Assembly: GCF_001613385.1 (NCBI RefSeq)
Contig: NZ_BDCG01000019.1
Span: 124,001 to 188,000 of the forward strand
DNA length: 64,000 bases
Source: Nocardia flavorosea NBRC 108225
GTDB lineage: Bacteria; Actinomycetota; Actinomycetes; Mycobacteriales; Mycobacteriaceae
Direction: 5' to 3'
In this document: piece by piece, positions 44,694 through 54,292 of the stretch
How the letters are laid out: the number at the start of each line of letters is the position of its first letter
How positions within the stretch are numbered: position 1 is the first letter of the stretch
Notes under the pieces: generated by a model
Database searches by the model: none
Seen by the model: the letters and a program-made list of their open reading frames with translations, nothing else
Told to the model about the DNA's origin: nothing
Translations under genes and position numbers: made by a program

Positions 44694-45902
44694 GTGGCAG
44701 GCCGTAGGCGTGGATGGTTCCGGTCGGGGGAGGATCCGTGGTTCGAACGGGCGCGATCAGCGCTGACGGCGGCGTTCCTGGATATGGACCGCCGGCAATC
44801 GGCCGCGGATACGGCCACCATCGCCTCCGAGGAGATCTTCCCGGAACGGGAACTCGGCCGGCGCTGGGCGGCGGTACGGCAGCAGTGTTACGCCGCAGGT
44901 GAGGCCTATCTCGCCCTGACCGATGAGATCGGTCGGGCCGAGCAGTCCGGTGCCGGGATTGCGGGCCGGCAGGAGCGGCTGGACTCCGTGGTGCGGCAAC
45001 TGCAGGCGGCGGCCCGCGAGGTGGACCGGTTCTATCACGGTGAGCGCGCCCGGCTCGACGAAGCGGTCGCGGTGCGTGGTGCGGTGCCGGAACTGGTCGC
45101 GCGCGTCACCGCCGAGGCGGCGCGGGTGCGCGGGCAGGCGGCGGAATCGGAATACGCCGGCTATCCGTCGGTGCGGGCCGCGGCCGCGCGCGTCGATGAG
45201 GCAATGGTCACACTGGAAGCCGTTCCGGCGGACGAACGCGGCCGGGTGCGTGCGACGGCGAACCAGTTGGACGCCGCGACAGCCGAGTTGTCGGAAGCTT
45301 TGGCCCAGGCGCCATCTCGGGCCGGTGCCGCGCGCAACGCGATCGCGTCGGTAACCACCAGGATCGCGGCAGTGCGCACCCGTGCACAACGTCTCGGGCC
45401 CGCGTACTCTGCCCTGTTGCGCGAGTTCAATGCTGCGAGTTCGGCCGACCTGACCGACAATGAGCGCGCAAGTGAGCGTCATATCACCGCTGCGGACAGT
45501 GCCCTCGCCGGCGCCCGCACCGCCGCGGCCGAGCACAACCCGGAGCTGGCCCTTGACCTGACCACAACTGCGCGCGGACATCTCGCCGACGCCGAACAAC
45601 TCGTCGATGCCGTCACCAAACGGCTGACCGATTTGCGCACGGTCCGAGACGATCCGCGCCGACGCGCGGAGGCTGTGCGGTTCCGGCTCCGGGACGCGCA
45701 GATGCTGGCAGTTTCACGGGGATTGGTCGCCGAATGGGGTTCGGTACTGGACGCCCAGGTCGAGCGGATCGACCGGGTCACCGGATCGCTGACGGGGCGG
45801 CATCCCGATTATTGGGCGTATGTGAACGAACTCGACACCATCACCGAATTCATTGCCGGTGTGGTGGATCGAATGCGCAAACAACCAGGGCAAAATGGAT
45901 GA
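44694..45902 (+). CDS. coiled-coil protein of the Ter cluster
   Basis: The product has 402 residues from the GTG at 44694 (VAGRRRGWFRSGEDPWFERAR). Most of it is Ala/Arg/Glu-rich helix with heptad-like spacing (residues about 45-340), predicted to form long coiled coils. There are no membrane segments. It opens the operon leading to the CitE-like gene 12 bases downstream. Similar proteins occur beside TerD genes in actinobacteria and may be scaffolds. The function is unknown. Confidence 0.75.
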   Translation: MAGRRRGWFRSGEDPWFERARSALTAAFLDMDRRQSAADTATIASEEIFPERELGRRWAAVRQQCYAAGEAYLALTDEIGRAEQSGAGIAGRQERLDSVVRQLQAAAREVDRFYHGERARLDEAVAVRGAVPELVARVTAEAARVRGQAAESEYAGYPSVRAAAARVDEAMVTLEAVPADERGRVRATANQLDAATAELSEALAQAPSRAGAARNAIASVTTRIAAVRTRAQRLGPAYSALLREFNAASSADLTDNERASERHITAADSALAGARTAAAEHNPELALDLTTTARGHLADAEQLVDAVTKRLTDLRTVRDDPRRRAEAVRFRLRDAQMLAVSRGLVAEWGSVLDAQVERIDRVTGSLTGRHPDYWAYVNELDTITEFIAGVVDRMRKQPGQNG

Positions 45903-45914
45903 GACGGGGGATCG

Positions 45915-47129
45915 ATGACCGCAGCCATGGCCGTTCGGCAGGAAGTGTCCCTGTACAAACGGGTACCGCGCCGGCATTTCCGGCAGTTGCAGGGCCCCGA
46001 TGCGCGGGCCCTGTTCCATCGGCAACCCGAACCGTTCGACGACCGTGCCGACCGGGAGATGCTGGCGTTGGCGCTGGGCGCCACCCTGTACATTCCGGCG
46101 ACCCGCGATGACCTGACGGCCACGATCGTCCGGCGGGCCGGACGCGGCGTGTGTTCGATGGTGATCGACCTCGAGGACGCGGTCGCCGATCACGAGCTCG
46201 CCGCCGCCAAAGAGCAGACGGTGCGAACCCTGGACGAGCTCGCCGGCCACCGGGACCCGAGCCCGTTGCTGTTCGTCCGGGTACGCGACGCCGATACGGT
46301 GCCCGAAATCCTGGAACGGCTGGGGCCCGGGGCCGATGTGCTCACCGGTTTCGTCTTCCCCAAGTTCGACAGTGCATCGGCGCCGAAATATCTGGCGGCG
46401 CTGGCGTCGGCCGCGGCCGTGCGCCCCGAGCGGCCGCTCTACGGTATGCCCGTCCTGGAGTCCGCAGCGCTGGTGCACCGGCAGACCCGGGATTCCGAAC
46501 TGAACCAGATCGCCGCGCTGCTGGACGAACACCGGGAACGGATTCTTGCGGTCCGGATCGGGGCGACCGATATGTGCGCGACCTTCGGAATCCGCCGCGA
46601 CCGTGATCTCACCATCTACGACGTGCGGGTGATCGCCGATGTCATCGCCGATATCGTCAACTACCTCGGCCGCACGGACGGTACCGGTTTCGTGATCACC
46701 GGTCCGGTGTGGGAGTACTTCGCCGACCACGAGCGGATGTTCCGGCCGCTGCTGCGTACCGCGCCGTTCGAGGAATCCGATGCGGTGCCGTTCCGCAGCT
46801 ACCTGGTGAGCCGCGATCTCGACGGCCTGCTCCGCGAGATAACCCTGGACCGCGCCAACGGAATCCAGGGCAAAACCGTTATCCATCCCTCGCATGTGGC
46901 GGCAGTCCATGCCTTGTCGGTGGTGACGCACGAGGAGTACACCGACGCCCTGGACATCCTCCAGGTGGAGGTCGGCGGGGTCGCTGCGTCCGGGTACCGG
47001 AACAAGATGAACGAGATGCGGCCACACCGTAGCTGGGCCCGGCACACACTGGCCCGGGCCCGGGTATTCGGGGTCGCGAAGAAAGGGGTGTCCTTCGTGG
47101 ACCTGCTATCCGCGCTGGTCACATCATGA
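45915..47129 (+). CDS. HpcH/HpaI (CitE-like) aldolase/lyase of the Ter cluster
   Basis: The product has 404 residues. TIM-barrel marks include MVIDLEDAVADHE (metal-binding acidic residues), GFVFPKFDSAS, YGMPVLESAAL, VRIGATDMCATFG and QGKTVIHPSHV. Ter gene clusters described in the literature contain a CitE-like lyase beside PRTase, StiP/PELOTA and HAD genes, proposed to make a nucleoside-like metabolite. Its stop overlaps the next start (ATGA). Confidence 0.87.
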   Translation: MTAAMAVRQEVSLYKRVPRRHFRQLQGPDARALFHRQPEPFDDRADREMLALALGATLYIPATRDDLTATIVRRAGRGVCSMVIDLEDAVADHELAAAKEQTVRTLDELAGHRDPSPLLFVRVRDADTVPEILERLGPGADVLTGFVFPKFDSASAPKYLAALASAAAVRPERPLYGMPVLESAALVHRQTRDSELNQIAALLDEHRERILAVRIGATDMCATFGIRRDRDLTIYDVRVIADVIADIVNYLGRTDGTGFVITGPVWEYFADHERMFRPLLRTAPFEESDAVPFRSYLVSRDLDGLLREITLDRANGIQGKTVIHPSHVAAVHALSVVTHEEYTDALDILQVEVGGVAASGYRNKMNEMRPHRSWARHTLARARVFGVAKKGVSFVDLLSALVTS

Positions 47130-49792
47130 GCGAGTCGGGCCCGGAGAGCTATTGGGCCACCCGCATACTCGGAATCGAACTGCTCCATCGCGAATGTTTC
47201 CGCCACAGCGACCGGCCGGACGCCCTGCCGGAGCGGCCCGTGATCTCCGATCTGCTGCAGCCGGGGTTGCGCAAGAATCCGCGGCGGGCGCATTTGCTGG
47301 TGTCGACGGTGCTGGGTAAACACCTGCCGACCGATCCGCTGGTGGTGCGGGACGCGGGCGACCGGCTCGGTGATCTCGTACGCGGCGTACTCGGCGAACA
47401 GGATGCGGTGACACTCGGTTTCGCCGAGACCGCGACGGGTCTGGGGCACTGCGTGGCGACCCGGATCGATGCCGCCTGCTACCTGCATTCGACCCGGCGG
47501 GTGGTGCCGGGCGCGCGGACACTGACAGGTTTCGAAGAGGGGCATTCGCACGCCACCTCACATCTGCTGCAACCGATGCCGGGTGATGCTTTCACCGCGG
47601 GCCTGCCACTGGTGCTCGTGGACGACGAGATCTCCACCGGCAACACCGCGCTGGACGCGATCGCGGCACTGCACGAATTCGCGCCGCGAACCCACTATGT
47701 ACTGGCCGCGCTGGTCGATATGCGTACCGAGGACGACCGGGCCCGGTTCGCCCGGATCGCGGCCGAACTGGGAGCCCGCATCGATACGGTCTGCCTCGCC
47801 ACCGGTAGTGCGGTGCTGCCGGACGGGCTGGTCGGTGCGGTATCGGATCTGCCCGAAGCCGAACTCAATCCTGTGGCCGCGGTGCGGGGCGATTCCACCC
47901 GGCTGGACCTGCCCTGGCCGCAGGATGTGCCCGATGGTGGCCGGCACGGTTTCCTGCGCGCCGATCGTCCGGCGTTCGAACAGGCCGGCGCCGCCGCGGC
48001 GAAAATGCTGCGGGATCAGCTGATCACCGAGTACCCGGACCGGCCGGTGATCGTGCTCGCGCACGAAGAGCTGATGTATCTGCCGTTGTGTCTGGCGGTG
48101 ACGCTGGCCGACGCCGGGATTCCGGTGCGGTATCAGACGACTACGCGTTCACCCGCCTACGTGCTGGACGAACCGGGTTACCCGCTCCGCCGCGGGTTCC
48201 GGTTCCTGGCACCGGAGCCCGGTGAGGAGCAGCCACGTTTCCTGTACAACGCCTCCTGGCCGGACACCCTGCCGGTGACCGGCGCCGACCCGGTGCTGGT
48301 GTTCGTGGTAGATACCCCAGGGGACAGTGCACAGCTGTACACACCCGGCGGGCTGGTGGACGTACTCACCGCGGCGGGCTCGGATGTGCTGGTGGCGGTG
48401 GTGCCGGGAGCCGATCCGGTAGCCCTCGAAGCGGCCCGGACCCAGGGTACCGGGGTGCAAAGTCCGGCTGCGACGGCGGAGGCGTGGGCGTCCGCGCGGC
48501 TCGAATCGGGTGTCCCCGCGCCGCCGGAACCGGAGGTGCATTCGCAGCCGGAATCGGAGGTGTCCGCGCGACCGGGTACCGAGGTGCCCGCACGACCGGA
48601 GCGACCGCAAGCGGGGGTCTGTTCGGGACAGGCAGCACACGTGCCTGCACGGCCGGAGCCGGCCAATGGACCCCGGCCGCTCTATGGCCCCGGATTCGGC
48701 TCGTATGCCCGTGACGATGTCGCGTGGCTGCTGAAAGATCTGTCCGCTGCCGAATTGGAGGCCGATCTGGCCTATCGCGAACAGCGGATCCAGGCCGGCC
48801 TCGCGCACTATGCCGAATCGCTGCCCATCGAGTATCAGCCCGATGCCGCCTACCGCGAGCTGTTCGACCGAGTTCTGGACGACAGCGCGCAACGGCTGGC
48901 GCTGGCGGTGGGGACGGTGGCCGAACTCGTAGTCGCCGAACGCGGTACCGGAATCGTGCTTGCCTCGTTGGCCCGCGCGGGTACCCCGATCGGGATCCTG
49001 ATCCGCCGCTGGCTCGCCACCGGGCACGGGTCCCGGCCCGGCCTGGACATCCCGCACTACGCGGTTTCGATCGTGCGCGACCGCGGCATCGACACTGTCG
49101 CATTGGATTACCTGGCTGGACGCCACAACGCTGCCGATGTGGTGTTCGTCGACGGCTGGACCGGCAAGGGCGCGATCGCCAAGGAACTCACCGAGGCCCT
49201 GGACGCCTACCATGCAGCCGGCGGTGCGCGGTTCGACGCCGACCTCGCGGTACTCGCCGATCCCGGCCACTGTGTGCGCACCTACGGCACCCGCGACGAT
49301 TTCCTCATCGCCTCGGCCTGCCTCAATTCCACGGTCTCGGGTCTGGTGTCGCGCACGGTGCTCAACCGGGACCTCATCGGTCCGGAAGATTTCCACGGGG
49401 CGAAGTTCTATGCCGATCTCGCCGCCGACGATGTCTCCGGCCGCCTCGTCGATACGGTCACCGCCGCCTTCGATTCGGTCCGCGACCGGGTAACCGAGCA
49501 GGTCGGCCACCTGCGGGCCGCCGACCGAACGCCGACCTGGGCCGGTTGGGCATCGGTGGAGCGGGTTCGTGCCGAATACGGCGTCGACAGCGTGAACTTT
49601 GTGAAACCGGGTGTCGGGGAGACGACCCGGGTGCTGTTACGACGGGTGCCGTGGCGGGTTCTGGTACGCGAACCCGATGCCGCCGAACACGCGCATATCC
49701 GGTTGCTGGCGCAGGCACGAGAGGTACCGGTGGAGGTCGTACCGGAGCTGGCTTATTCGTGTATGGGGCTGATCAAGGATGTGCGGCGCTAG
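47126..49792 (+). CDS. PRTase-TRSP-StiP-PELOTA fusion protein
   Basis: The product has 888 residues. Residues about 40-250 are a phosphoribosyltransferase with PRPP motif LVDDEISTGNT (Asp166, Asp167). Residues about 260-450 form the TRSP domain, with the naming motif T-R-S-P at 340-343. Residues about 463-520 are a low-complexity Pro/Glu linker (PEPEVHSQPESEVSARP). Residues about 521-800 match the StiP domain (FGSYARDDVAWLLKDLS, VVFVDGWTGKGAI). Residues about 820-888 are a PELOTA-type RNA-binding domain. These parts are usually two genes in Ter clusters. It may act on a nucleotide or RNA-derived substrate. Confidence 0.85.
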   Translation: MSESGPESYWATRILGIELLHRECFRHSDRPDALPERPVISDLLQPGLRKNPRRAHLLVSTVLGKHLPTDPLVVRDAGDRLGDLVRGVLGEQDAVTLGFAETATGLGHCVATRIDAACYLHSTRRVVPGARTLTGFEEGHSHATSHLLQPMPGDAFTAGLPLVLVDDEISTGNTALDAIAALHEFAPRTHYVLAALVDMRTEDDRARFARIAAELGARIDTVCLATGSAVLPDGLVGAVSDLPEAELNPVAAVRGDSTRLDLPWPQDVPDGGRHGFLRADRPAFEQAGAAAAKMLRDQLITEYPDRPVIVLAHEELMYLPLCLAVTLADAGIPVRYQTTTRSPAYVLDEPGYPLRRGFRFLAPEPGEEQPRFLYNASWPDTLPVTGADPVLVFVVDTPGDSAQLYTPGGLVDVLTAAGSDVLVAVVPGADPVALEAARTQGTGVQSPAATAEAWASARLESGVPAPPEPEVHSQPESEVSARPGTEVPARPERPQAGVCSGQAAHVPARPEPANGPRPLYGPGFGSYARDDVAWLLKDLSAAELEADLAYREQRIQAGLAHYAESLPIEYQPDAAYRELFDRVLDDSAQRLALAVGTVAELVVAERGTGIVLASLARAGTPIGILIRRWLATGHGSRPGLDIPHYAVSIVRDRGIDTVALDYLAGRHNAADVVFVDGWTGKGAIAKELTEALDAYHAAGGARFDADLAVLADPGHCVRTYGTRDDFLIASACLNSTVSGLVSRTVLNRDLIGPEDFHGAKFYADLAADDVSGRLVDTVTAAFDSVRDRVTEQVGHLRAADRTPTWAGWASVERVRAEYGVDSVNFVKPGVGETTRVLLRRVPWRVLVREPDAAEHAHIRLLAQAREVPVEVVPELAYSCMGLIKDVRR

Positions 49793-50716
49793 ATGATGTC
49801 TCCGAAACCGGTATTGGTGGCGACCGATCTGGATCGCACGATGATCTACTCGCGTAATGCCTCCGGGGCAAGCGAACCCGAAACGGTCTGCGTGGAATAT
49901 CTCGACGGCGACCCGCTGTCGTATATGACCGTCGCCGCCGCCCGCGCGATGGCGGAGCTGGCGGCCGGGGCGGCGGTGCTGCCGACCACCACCCGCACCA
50001 TCGCGCAATTCGGCCGGATCCGGCTCCCCGGTGCCCCGTGGCCGTTCGCGGTCACCAGCAACGGCGGAAACATACTGGTGGAGGGGTCGCCCGACGTCCG
50101 GTGGCGCCGGTCGGTCGATGCCGCGGTCCGGGCGGGGGGTGCCACTCTCGCCGAGATCGGTGCCGCCCTGCGCGATCGGATCGACGATTCGTGGGTGCTC
50201 AAATACCGCGAGGCCGACGACCTGTTCTGCTACCTGGTGGTCGATCTCGCCGCCACCCCGGCCGATTTCCTGGCCGAATGGGACAGCTGGTGCCGGCCGC
50301 GCGGCTGGTCGGCCTCGCGGCAGGGGCGAAAGATCTACACCATGCCGACGGCGGTGTGTAAGAGCAGGGCGGTGGCCGAGGTCCGTGACCGGCTGATCGC
50401 CACCGGCCGCCTCGACCCGTCGGCACCGATACTGGCCGCCGGTGACGGCGCGCTGGACGCGGAAATGCTGATGGCCGCCGATCGGGGGATCCGGCCGCGG
50501 CACGGTGAACTCGAAGAACTCGGCTGGGTCCACCCCGGTGTCAGCGTCACCTCGGCGACCGGAATTCTCGCCGGCGAGGAGATCGTCGATTGGTTCACCG
50601 CCGCCTTACCGGGCCGGGTCACCGAACCCACCGCTCAGATCTACGCCGACGTGTATGAGACGCGGCCGGGTGCGCTGGGCGAGGTCCGGGCGGCGATCAA
50701 GGAGCGTCCCACATAG
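49793..50716 (+). CDS. HAD-superfamily hydrolase of the Ter cluster
   Basis: The product has 307 residues. Motif I is VATDLDRT (Asp12 nucleophile, Asp14), motif II lies at LPTTTRT, the Lys is in YTMPTAVCKSRAV, and motif IV is GDGALDAEML. The cap looks like the Cof/MPGP-type. It probably removes phosphate from a product of the PRTase/lyase pathway. The start abuts the stop of the fusion gene (TAG then ATG). Confidence 0.87.
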   Translation: MMSPKPVLVATDLDRTMIYSRNASGASEPETVCVEYLDGDPLSYMTVAAARAMAELAAGAAVLPTTTRTIAQFGRIRLPGAPWPFAVTSNGGNILVEGSPDVRWRRSVDAAVRAGGATLAEIGAALRDRIDDSWVLKYREADDLFCYLVVDLAATPADFLAEWDSWCRPRGWSASRQGRKIYTMPTAVCKSRAVAEVRDRLIATGRLDPSAPILAAGDGALDAEMLMAADRGIRPRHGELEELGWVHPGVSVTSATGILAGEEIVDWFTAALPGRVTEPTAQIYADVYETRPGALGEVRAAIKERPT

Positions 50717-50848
50717 GGATCGGTTGTGGGCCGACCCGGGCACCGAACTCACCGGCCCGTCGGATACCGCATCCGTTGCCGCCGGAGGGGGCACCACCTC
50801 GTCTCTGTCCGGGGCGTACGGACTGCCGGGTGTCGCCTGTGGTACCCG

Positions 50849-51814
50849 TCAGAGCATCCGGCGACGCGCTCGCGCCTCGGTACGGGCCCGGCGCAACGCG
50901 ACCCGCGACCAGACCACGTCCTGCAACGCCAGCGTCGCCCAGCCGGCCAGTGCCATCCCCGCCAGGTTCACCATCAGCTGTAATGCGCTACCCCAGATCG
51001 CCGGCCAGGCGCCGAAAGCGAGGCCGAGTGCGATATTCCCGGCGGCGGGCACTGTCGTCACCGAGATGAAAACGCCCACGAGGGCGCCGGATTTGGCCGA
51101 AGTCAGCGAGAGCACCCCGGCTGCGGCCGCAATGAGCGCCACCACGAACGACCATTTGTCGGGGGTGTAGATGAACGCCGTCTCCGGGCGCTCTCCGGTG
51201 ACCACATCGACGGTGATCCAGCCGAGCAGCCGAGCACCCACTGCAGCGGTGAACGCGAGGAGGATGGCTGCAACGAATCCGGCGAGCAGCGTGCCGGCCG
51301 CGCGACCGAGCAGTGCCGGTCGGCGCCGGACCAGTGCGACGCCGAGCGCGGCGATCGCACCGAACTCCGGGCCCAGCACCATGGCGCCGATCACCAGGAT
51401 CTGGGAATCCACCACGATCGCGATACCGGCCAGGGTGGTGGCCAGGGTCATGAAACTCAGGTAGGTCCAGTTGAGTTCGGTTTCCTCATAGGACCGCTGC
51501 GTCACATCCGCCCACACCACCGAGTCCGCGCTGTAGCCCGGCGTCCGGAGCTCGGCCAGATATCCCGACAGCGACATCCAGGTGCGCACCGGCTCCAATT
51601 CGATACTGCCGTGATGGTGCAGGCCGGTGGCGCGCAGACGTCCGACGATATCGTTGGCGGCTTCCCGGGCCAGATCCGCCAGGATCACATCGCCGGCCGG
51701 GCGAATCGCGCTACCGCGCAACACCGCCAATCCGCTTACGGCATCGTCGGATTCGAGAACGCCCAGCACCTCGTCGGTCAGTTCGGCCGGTGACATGACC
51801 CGCAGATGCAGCAT
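50849..51814 (-). CDS. DUF389 membrane protein
   Basis: The product has 321 residues from the ATG at 51814 (MLHLRVMSPAELT). A soluble N-terminal domain of about 115 residues is followed by six or so helices including IVVDSQILVIGAMVLGPEFGAIAALGVAL, the DUF389 signature. Function unknown; the family is found in many actinobacteria. It is convergent with the HAD gene and lies between the two TerD groups. Confidence 0.85.
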   Translation of the reverse strand: MLHLRVMSPAELTDEVLGVLESDDAVSGLAVLRGSAIRPAGDVILADLAREAANDIVGRLRATGLHHHGSIELEPVRTWMSLSGYLAELRTPGYSADSVVWADVTQRSYEETELNWTYLSFMTLATTLAGIAIVVDSQILVIGAMVLGPEFGAIAALGVALVRRRPALLGRAAGTLLAGFVAAILLAFTAAVGARLLGWITVDVVTGERPETAFIYTPDKWSFVVALIAAAAGVLSLTSAKSGALVGVFISVTTVPAAGNIALGLAFGAWPAIWGSALQLMVNLAGMALAGWATLALQDVVWSRVALRRARTEARARRRML

Positions 51815-51899
51815 GGGCCCAAGTCTTCCCGGTCGGACAGGCATTGCCTACGCGGGCGAACCGGACACAGAGGGTGTGTCGCCGCGCGGGCTCAGGGGG

Positions 51900-52661
51900 T
51901 CAATGCCCCTGCTGACCTGCCAACTGCTGTGCGATCACACCCTGCAACCGCTGCAAACCGGGCACCGTGATTCCACTCTGCAACTGTCCCTCGATGGTGC
52001 GGATCAGGGCGGAGTCGCTGAGCACCTTCTCACTCGACTGGATCAGTACCGTGCCGGCGCCGGTGAAATCGAACTGCCGTTCCTCCCCGGAGTTGACGCC
52101 GAAGGCGGCCGCGCCCGCCGACAGGAAACCGGAAACCCACCGCTGGTCGTAATGATGGCTCGGCGACGGGCAGTCGGCCCAGCCGACCAGGGCTTCCGGA
52201 TCCACCCGCAGCGGCGGTTCGGCGAAGATCACCGGACCGTTCGAGGAGGCCAGGAACTTGCCGGTGCCGATGAGGGTGAGGAAACCGGGGACAATCGACT
52301 GGTTCAGCGATAAGCCCGGTTCGAAGGCGAGCAGATTCGCAGCCCGGATGGTGAGGTTGCCGTCGTCGAGATCGTAGGAGTTGATGTCGTAACCACGGTC
52401 GCCGATCAGCAGTTTGCCCTGTCCCTCGGCGACCACATAGTCCCCGGTGAACAGCGGCGCCGAGAACTGATGCGCCACCATATGCAGTAGCTGGCCCTGC
52501 AGTCCGTGGGTGAGTGCCTGGAACCGCATCTGGCCGTAGTAGGCGATCATTGCGCCCTTGCGCATGAACCAGGGTTTGTTCAGGTCGATGCAGTAGGCGT
52601 AGCTGTTCCCGGGGATATTGTCGCTTTCCTCGAGAGTCATCGGGTTGAGGATCTCGCTCAC
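51900..52661 (-). CDS. AIM24-family protein, copy 1
   Basis: From the GTG at 52661 (VSEILNPMTLEESD) the product has 253 residues. An ATG at 52640 is an alternative. It has the AIM24 beta-strand repeats: FMRKGAMIAYYGQMRF, LLIGDRGYDINSYDL, GFLTLIGTGKFLASSNG and a Gly-rich VSGFLSAGAAAFGVNSGEERQFDFTGAG segment. It is the last and most divergent of three tandem copies. Bacterial AIM24 proteins are often near ter genes. Biochemical role unknown. Confidence 0.85.
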   Translation of the reverse strand: MSEILNPMTLEESDNIPGNSYAYCIDLNKPWFMRKGAMIAYYGQMRFQALTHGLQGQLLHMVAHQFSAPLFTGDYVVAEGQGKLLIGDRGYDINSYDLDDGNLTIRAANLLAFEPGLSLNQSIVPGFLTLIGTGKFLASSNGPVIFAEPPLRVDPEALVGWADCPSPSHHYDQRWVSGFLSAGAAAFGVNSGEERQFDFTGAGTVLIQSSEKVLSDSALIRTIEGQLQSGITVPGLQRLQGVIAQQLAGQQGH

Positions 52662-52734
52662 GACTGCACCTCGCCGGCGCTCGGCTCCGTCGTGCGCGAT
52701 GCGCGCTGTGTCGATGGTTCGCTCGCAAGCTCGC

Positions 52735-53433
52735 TCACAGTTTCTCCTCCGACGCCTGGACGTAAACGACGCCTTGTCCGGCGCACTGCAACTGCATTGC
52801 CTCCCCGGACCCGCGCCCCACGGCATCGCGCCAGCTCACCGCGGCCTTCAACTCGGTCTGCACGTTCCCGTAGGAGGCGATGAACGCCTGCGGGTCCACC
52901 ACCACCGGGTTCGGGCCACCGATCGGTAATTCGAGATAGCCACCGTGGGCCAGCAGCACCGCGCTGCCGTGCCCGGAGAGCTGAGTGGTGAACATGCCCT
53001 GGCCCGTGAGCGCGCCGGAGGCCGCCCCGCGCAGCGCGCCCATGAGGCCGCCGCCCCCACCGCCGCCGCCGGAGCTCCCGACCGAAACCACCGAGGTCTG
53101 CAATCCCGCCGTATGGGCCAGCAGCCGCGACGCTTCGACCTGCAGCGTTGCCCCCGGCTGGATCGGCACGACATGAACCTCGAGTCCGGCGAATCCGTAA
53201 TGCACCTGGCCGGTGCCCTGGGCGAACATGGTGCGCTGATGTTCCCCGGCCATCATCCGGCCGGCCATCCGCACCAGGCCACCGCCCCCGCCCATACCGG
53301 CGCCACCCGGAATTTCGTGCGGCGCGAAGGACACATCGCCGGTGTAGAACAGCATCCCGCCGGCCCGGGCGACCACACCTCCCGCCGCGCCGATATCGAC
53401 CTTGACGACCTTGGAGTTGATTTGCTCGAACAT
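52735..53433 (-). CDS. AIM24-family protein, copy 2
   Basis: The product has 232 residues from the ATG at 53433 (MFEQINSKVV). Family strands are VVARAGGMLFYTGDVSFAP, GLEVHVVPIQPGATLQVEASRLLAHTAGLQTSV and GQGMFTTQLSGHGSAVLLAHGG. Two glycine-rich runs (GGAGMGGGGG, and eight Gly near residue 125) are unusual and look like flexible linkers. It starts 2 bases after the copy 3 stop, so the genes are co-translated. Confidence 0.87.
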   Translation of the reverse strand: MFEQINSKVVKVDIGAAGGVVARAGGMLFYTGDVSFAPHEIPGGAGMGGGGGLVRMAGRMMAGEHQRTMFAQGTGQVHYGFAGLEVHVVPIQPGATLQVEASRLLAHTAGLQTSVVSVGSSGGGGGGGGLMGALRGAASGALTGQGMFTTQLSGHGSAVLLAHGGYLELPIGGPNPVVVDPQAFIASYGNVQTELKAAVSWRDAVGRGSGEAMQLQCAGQGVVYVQASEEKL

Positions 53434-53435
53434 GC

Positions 53436-54059
53436 CTACCGTTCCGCCGGTTGGATCGAGACCACGCCCTGCCCGTCCCACCGCAGTGAGAACGCCTCGC
53501 CACCGTCCTGCCCCATCATCGAGCGCCACGACACATCGGTGACGAACGACTGGTTGAGGTTGCCGCGGGCGGCGACGAACGCATCCGGGTCCACCACCAG
53601 CGGGAACTGCGGGGAGACCTCGAGATGGATGAGTGGTCCGCCCGCCGAGAGCAGGGCGACCTGCCCCTGCCCGCTGACCGTGGTGGTGAACAATCCCTGT
53701 CCGCTGGACGCCCCGCGGACCCCGGCGAAACGTACATCGGTGCGCAGATTCCCGGCGAAGGCCAATAGCTGCTGCGATTCGACCTGCAGGGTTTCGTTGT
53801 TCAGGTTCACCACGGATACGTACTGGCCGTTGACCGCCAGGAAGACCCGACCGTTACCGCCGCATTCCATCAGCGACAACTTCTCGCCCGTGGCGCGGCG
53901 TTTCATACCGGCGAGAACGCCGTCACCGCCGCCGAATCCCGCGGATTTGAACTGGACGGCGCCCTCGTAGGCGACCATCGAACCGGAGATCGCGCGAATA
54001 CCGGAGTTCGCGAGGTGCGCCTCCACCACTTTCTTCGACTGCTCGAAGAGTTGTGCCAT
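53436..54059 (-). CDS. AIM24-family protein, copy 3
   Basis: The product has 207 residues (MAQLFEQSKKVVEAHL). It shares with copy 2 the VVEAHLANSGIRAISGSMVAYEGAVQFK-type start and the SGQGLFTTTVSGQGQVALLSAGG strand. It is the first gene of the minus-strand trio and is divergent from the double TerD gene, with a 233-base promoter region between. Confidence 0.88.
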   Translation of the reverse strand: MAQLFEQSKKVVEAHLANSGIRAISGSMVAYEGAVQFKSAGFGGGDGVLAGMKRRATGEKLSLMECGGNGRVFLAVNGQYVSVVNLNNETLQVESQQLLAFAGNLRTDVRFAGVRGASSGQGLFTTTVSGQGQVALLSAGGPLIHLEVSPQFPLVVDPDAFVAARGNLNQSFVTDVSWRSMMGQDGGEAFSLRWDGQGVVSIQPAER

Positions 54060-54292
54060 AAAGAATCGCCCGTCGTCGTCGCCGCCCCGAGCACCGTTCC
54101 CGTCCGGCGCCCGTCCATCGCCGCTACCCTAATCGTCGCGGTTCGATCGCGTCCATCCGTGCGGTCGGGCGGGCCGGGCCGAATATGTCCGACGGTGGCC
54201 TCGAACGGTCCGCGCCGTTGTCAACGATATTTGTGGTCGGCGTGTATCTCGTAGAGTGGCACGTACACGCACCGACAAGCGAAGGGTCTGAC

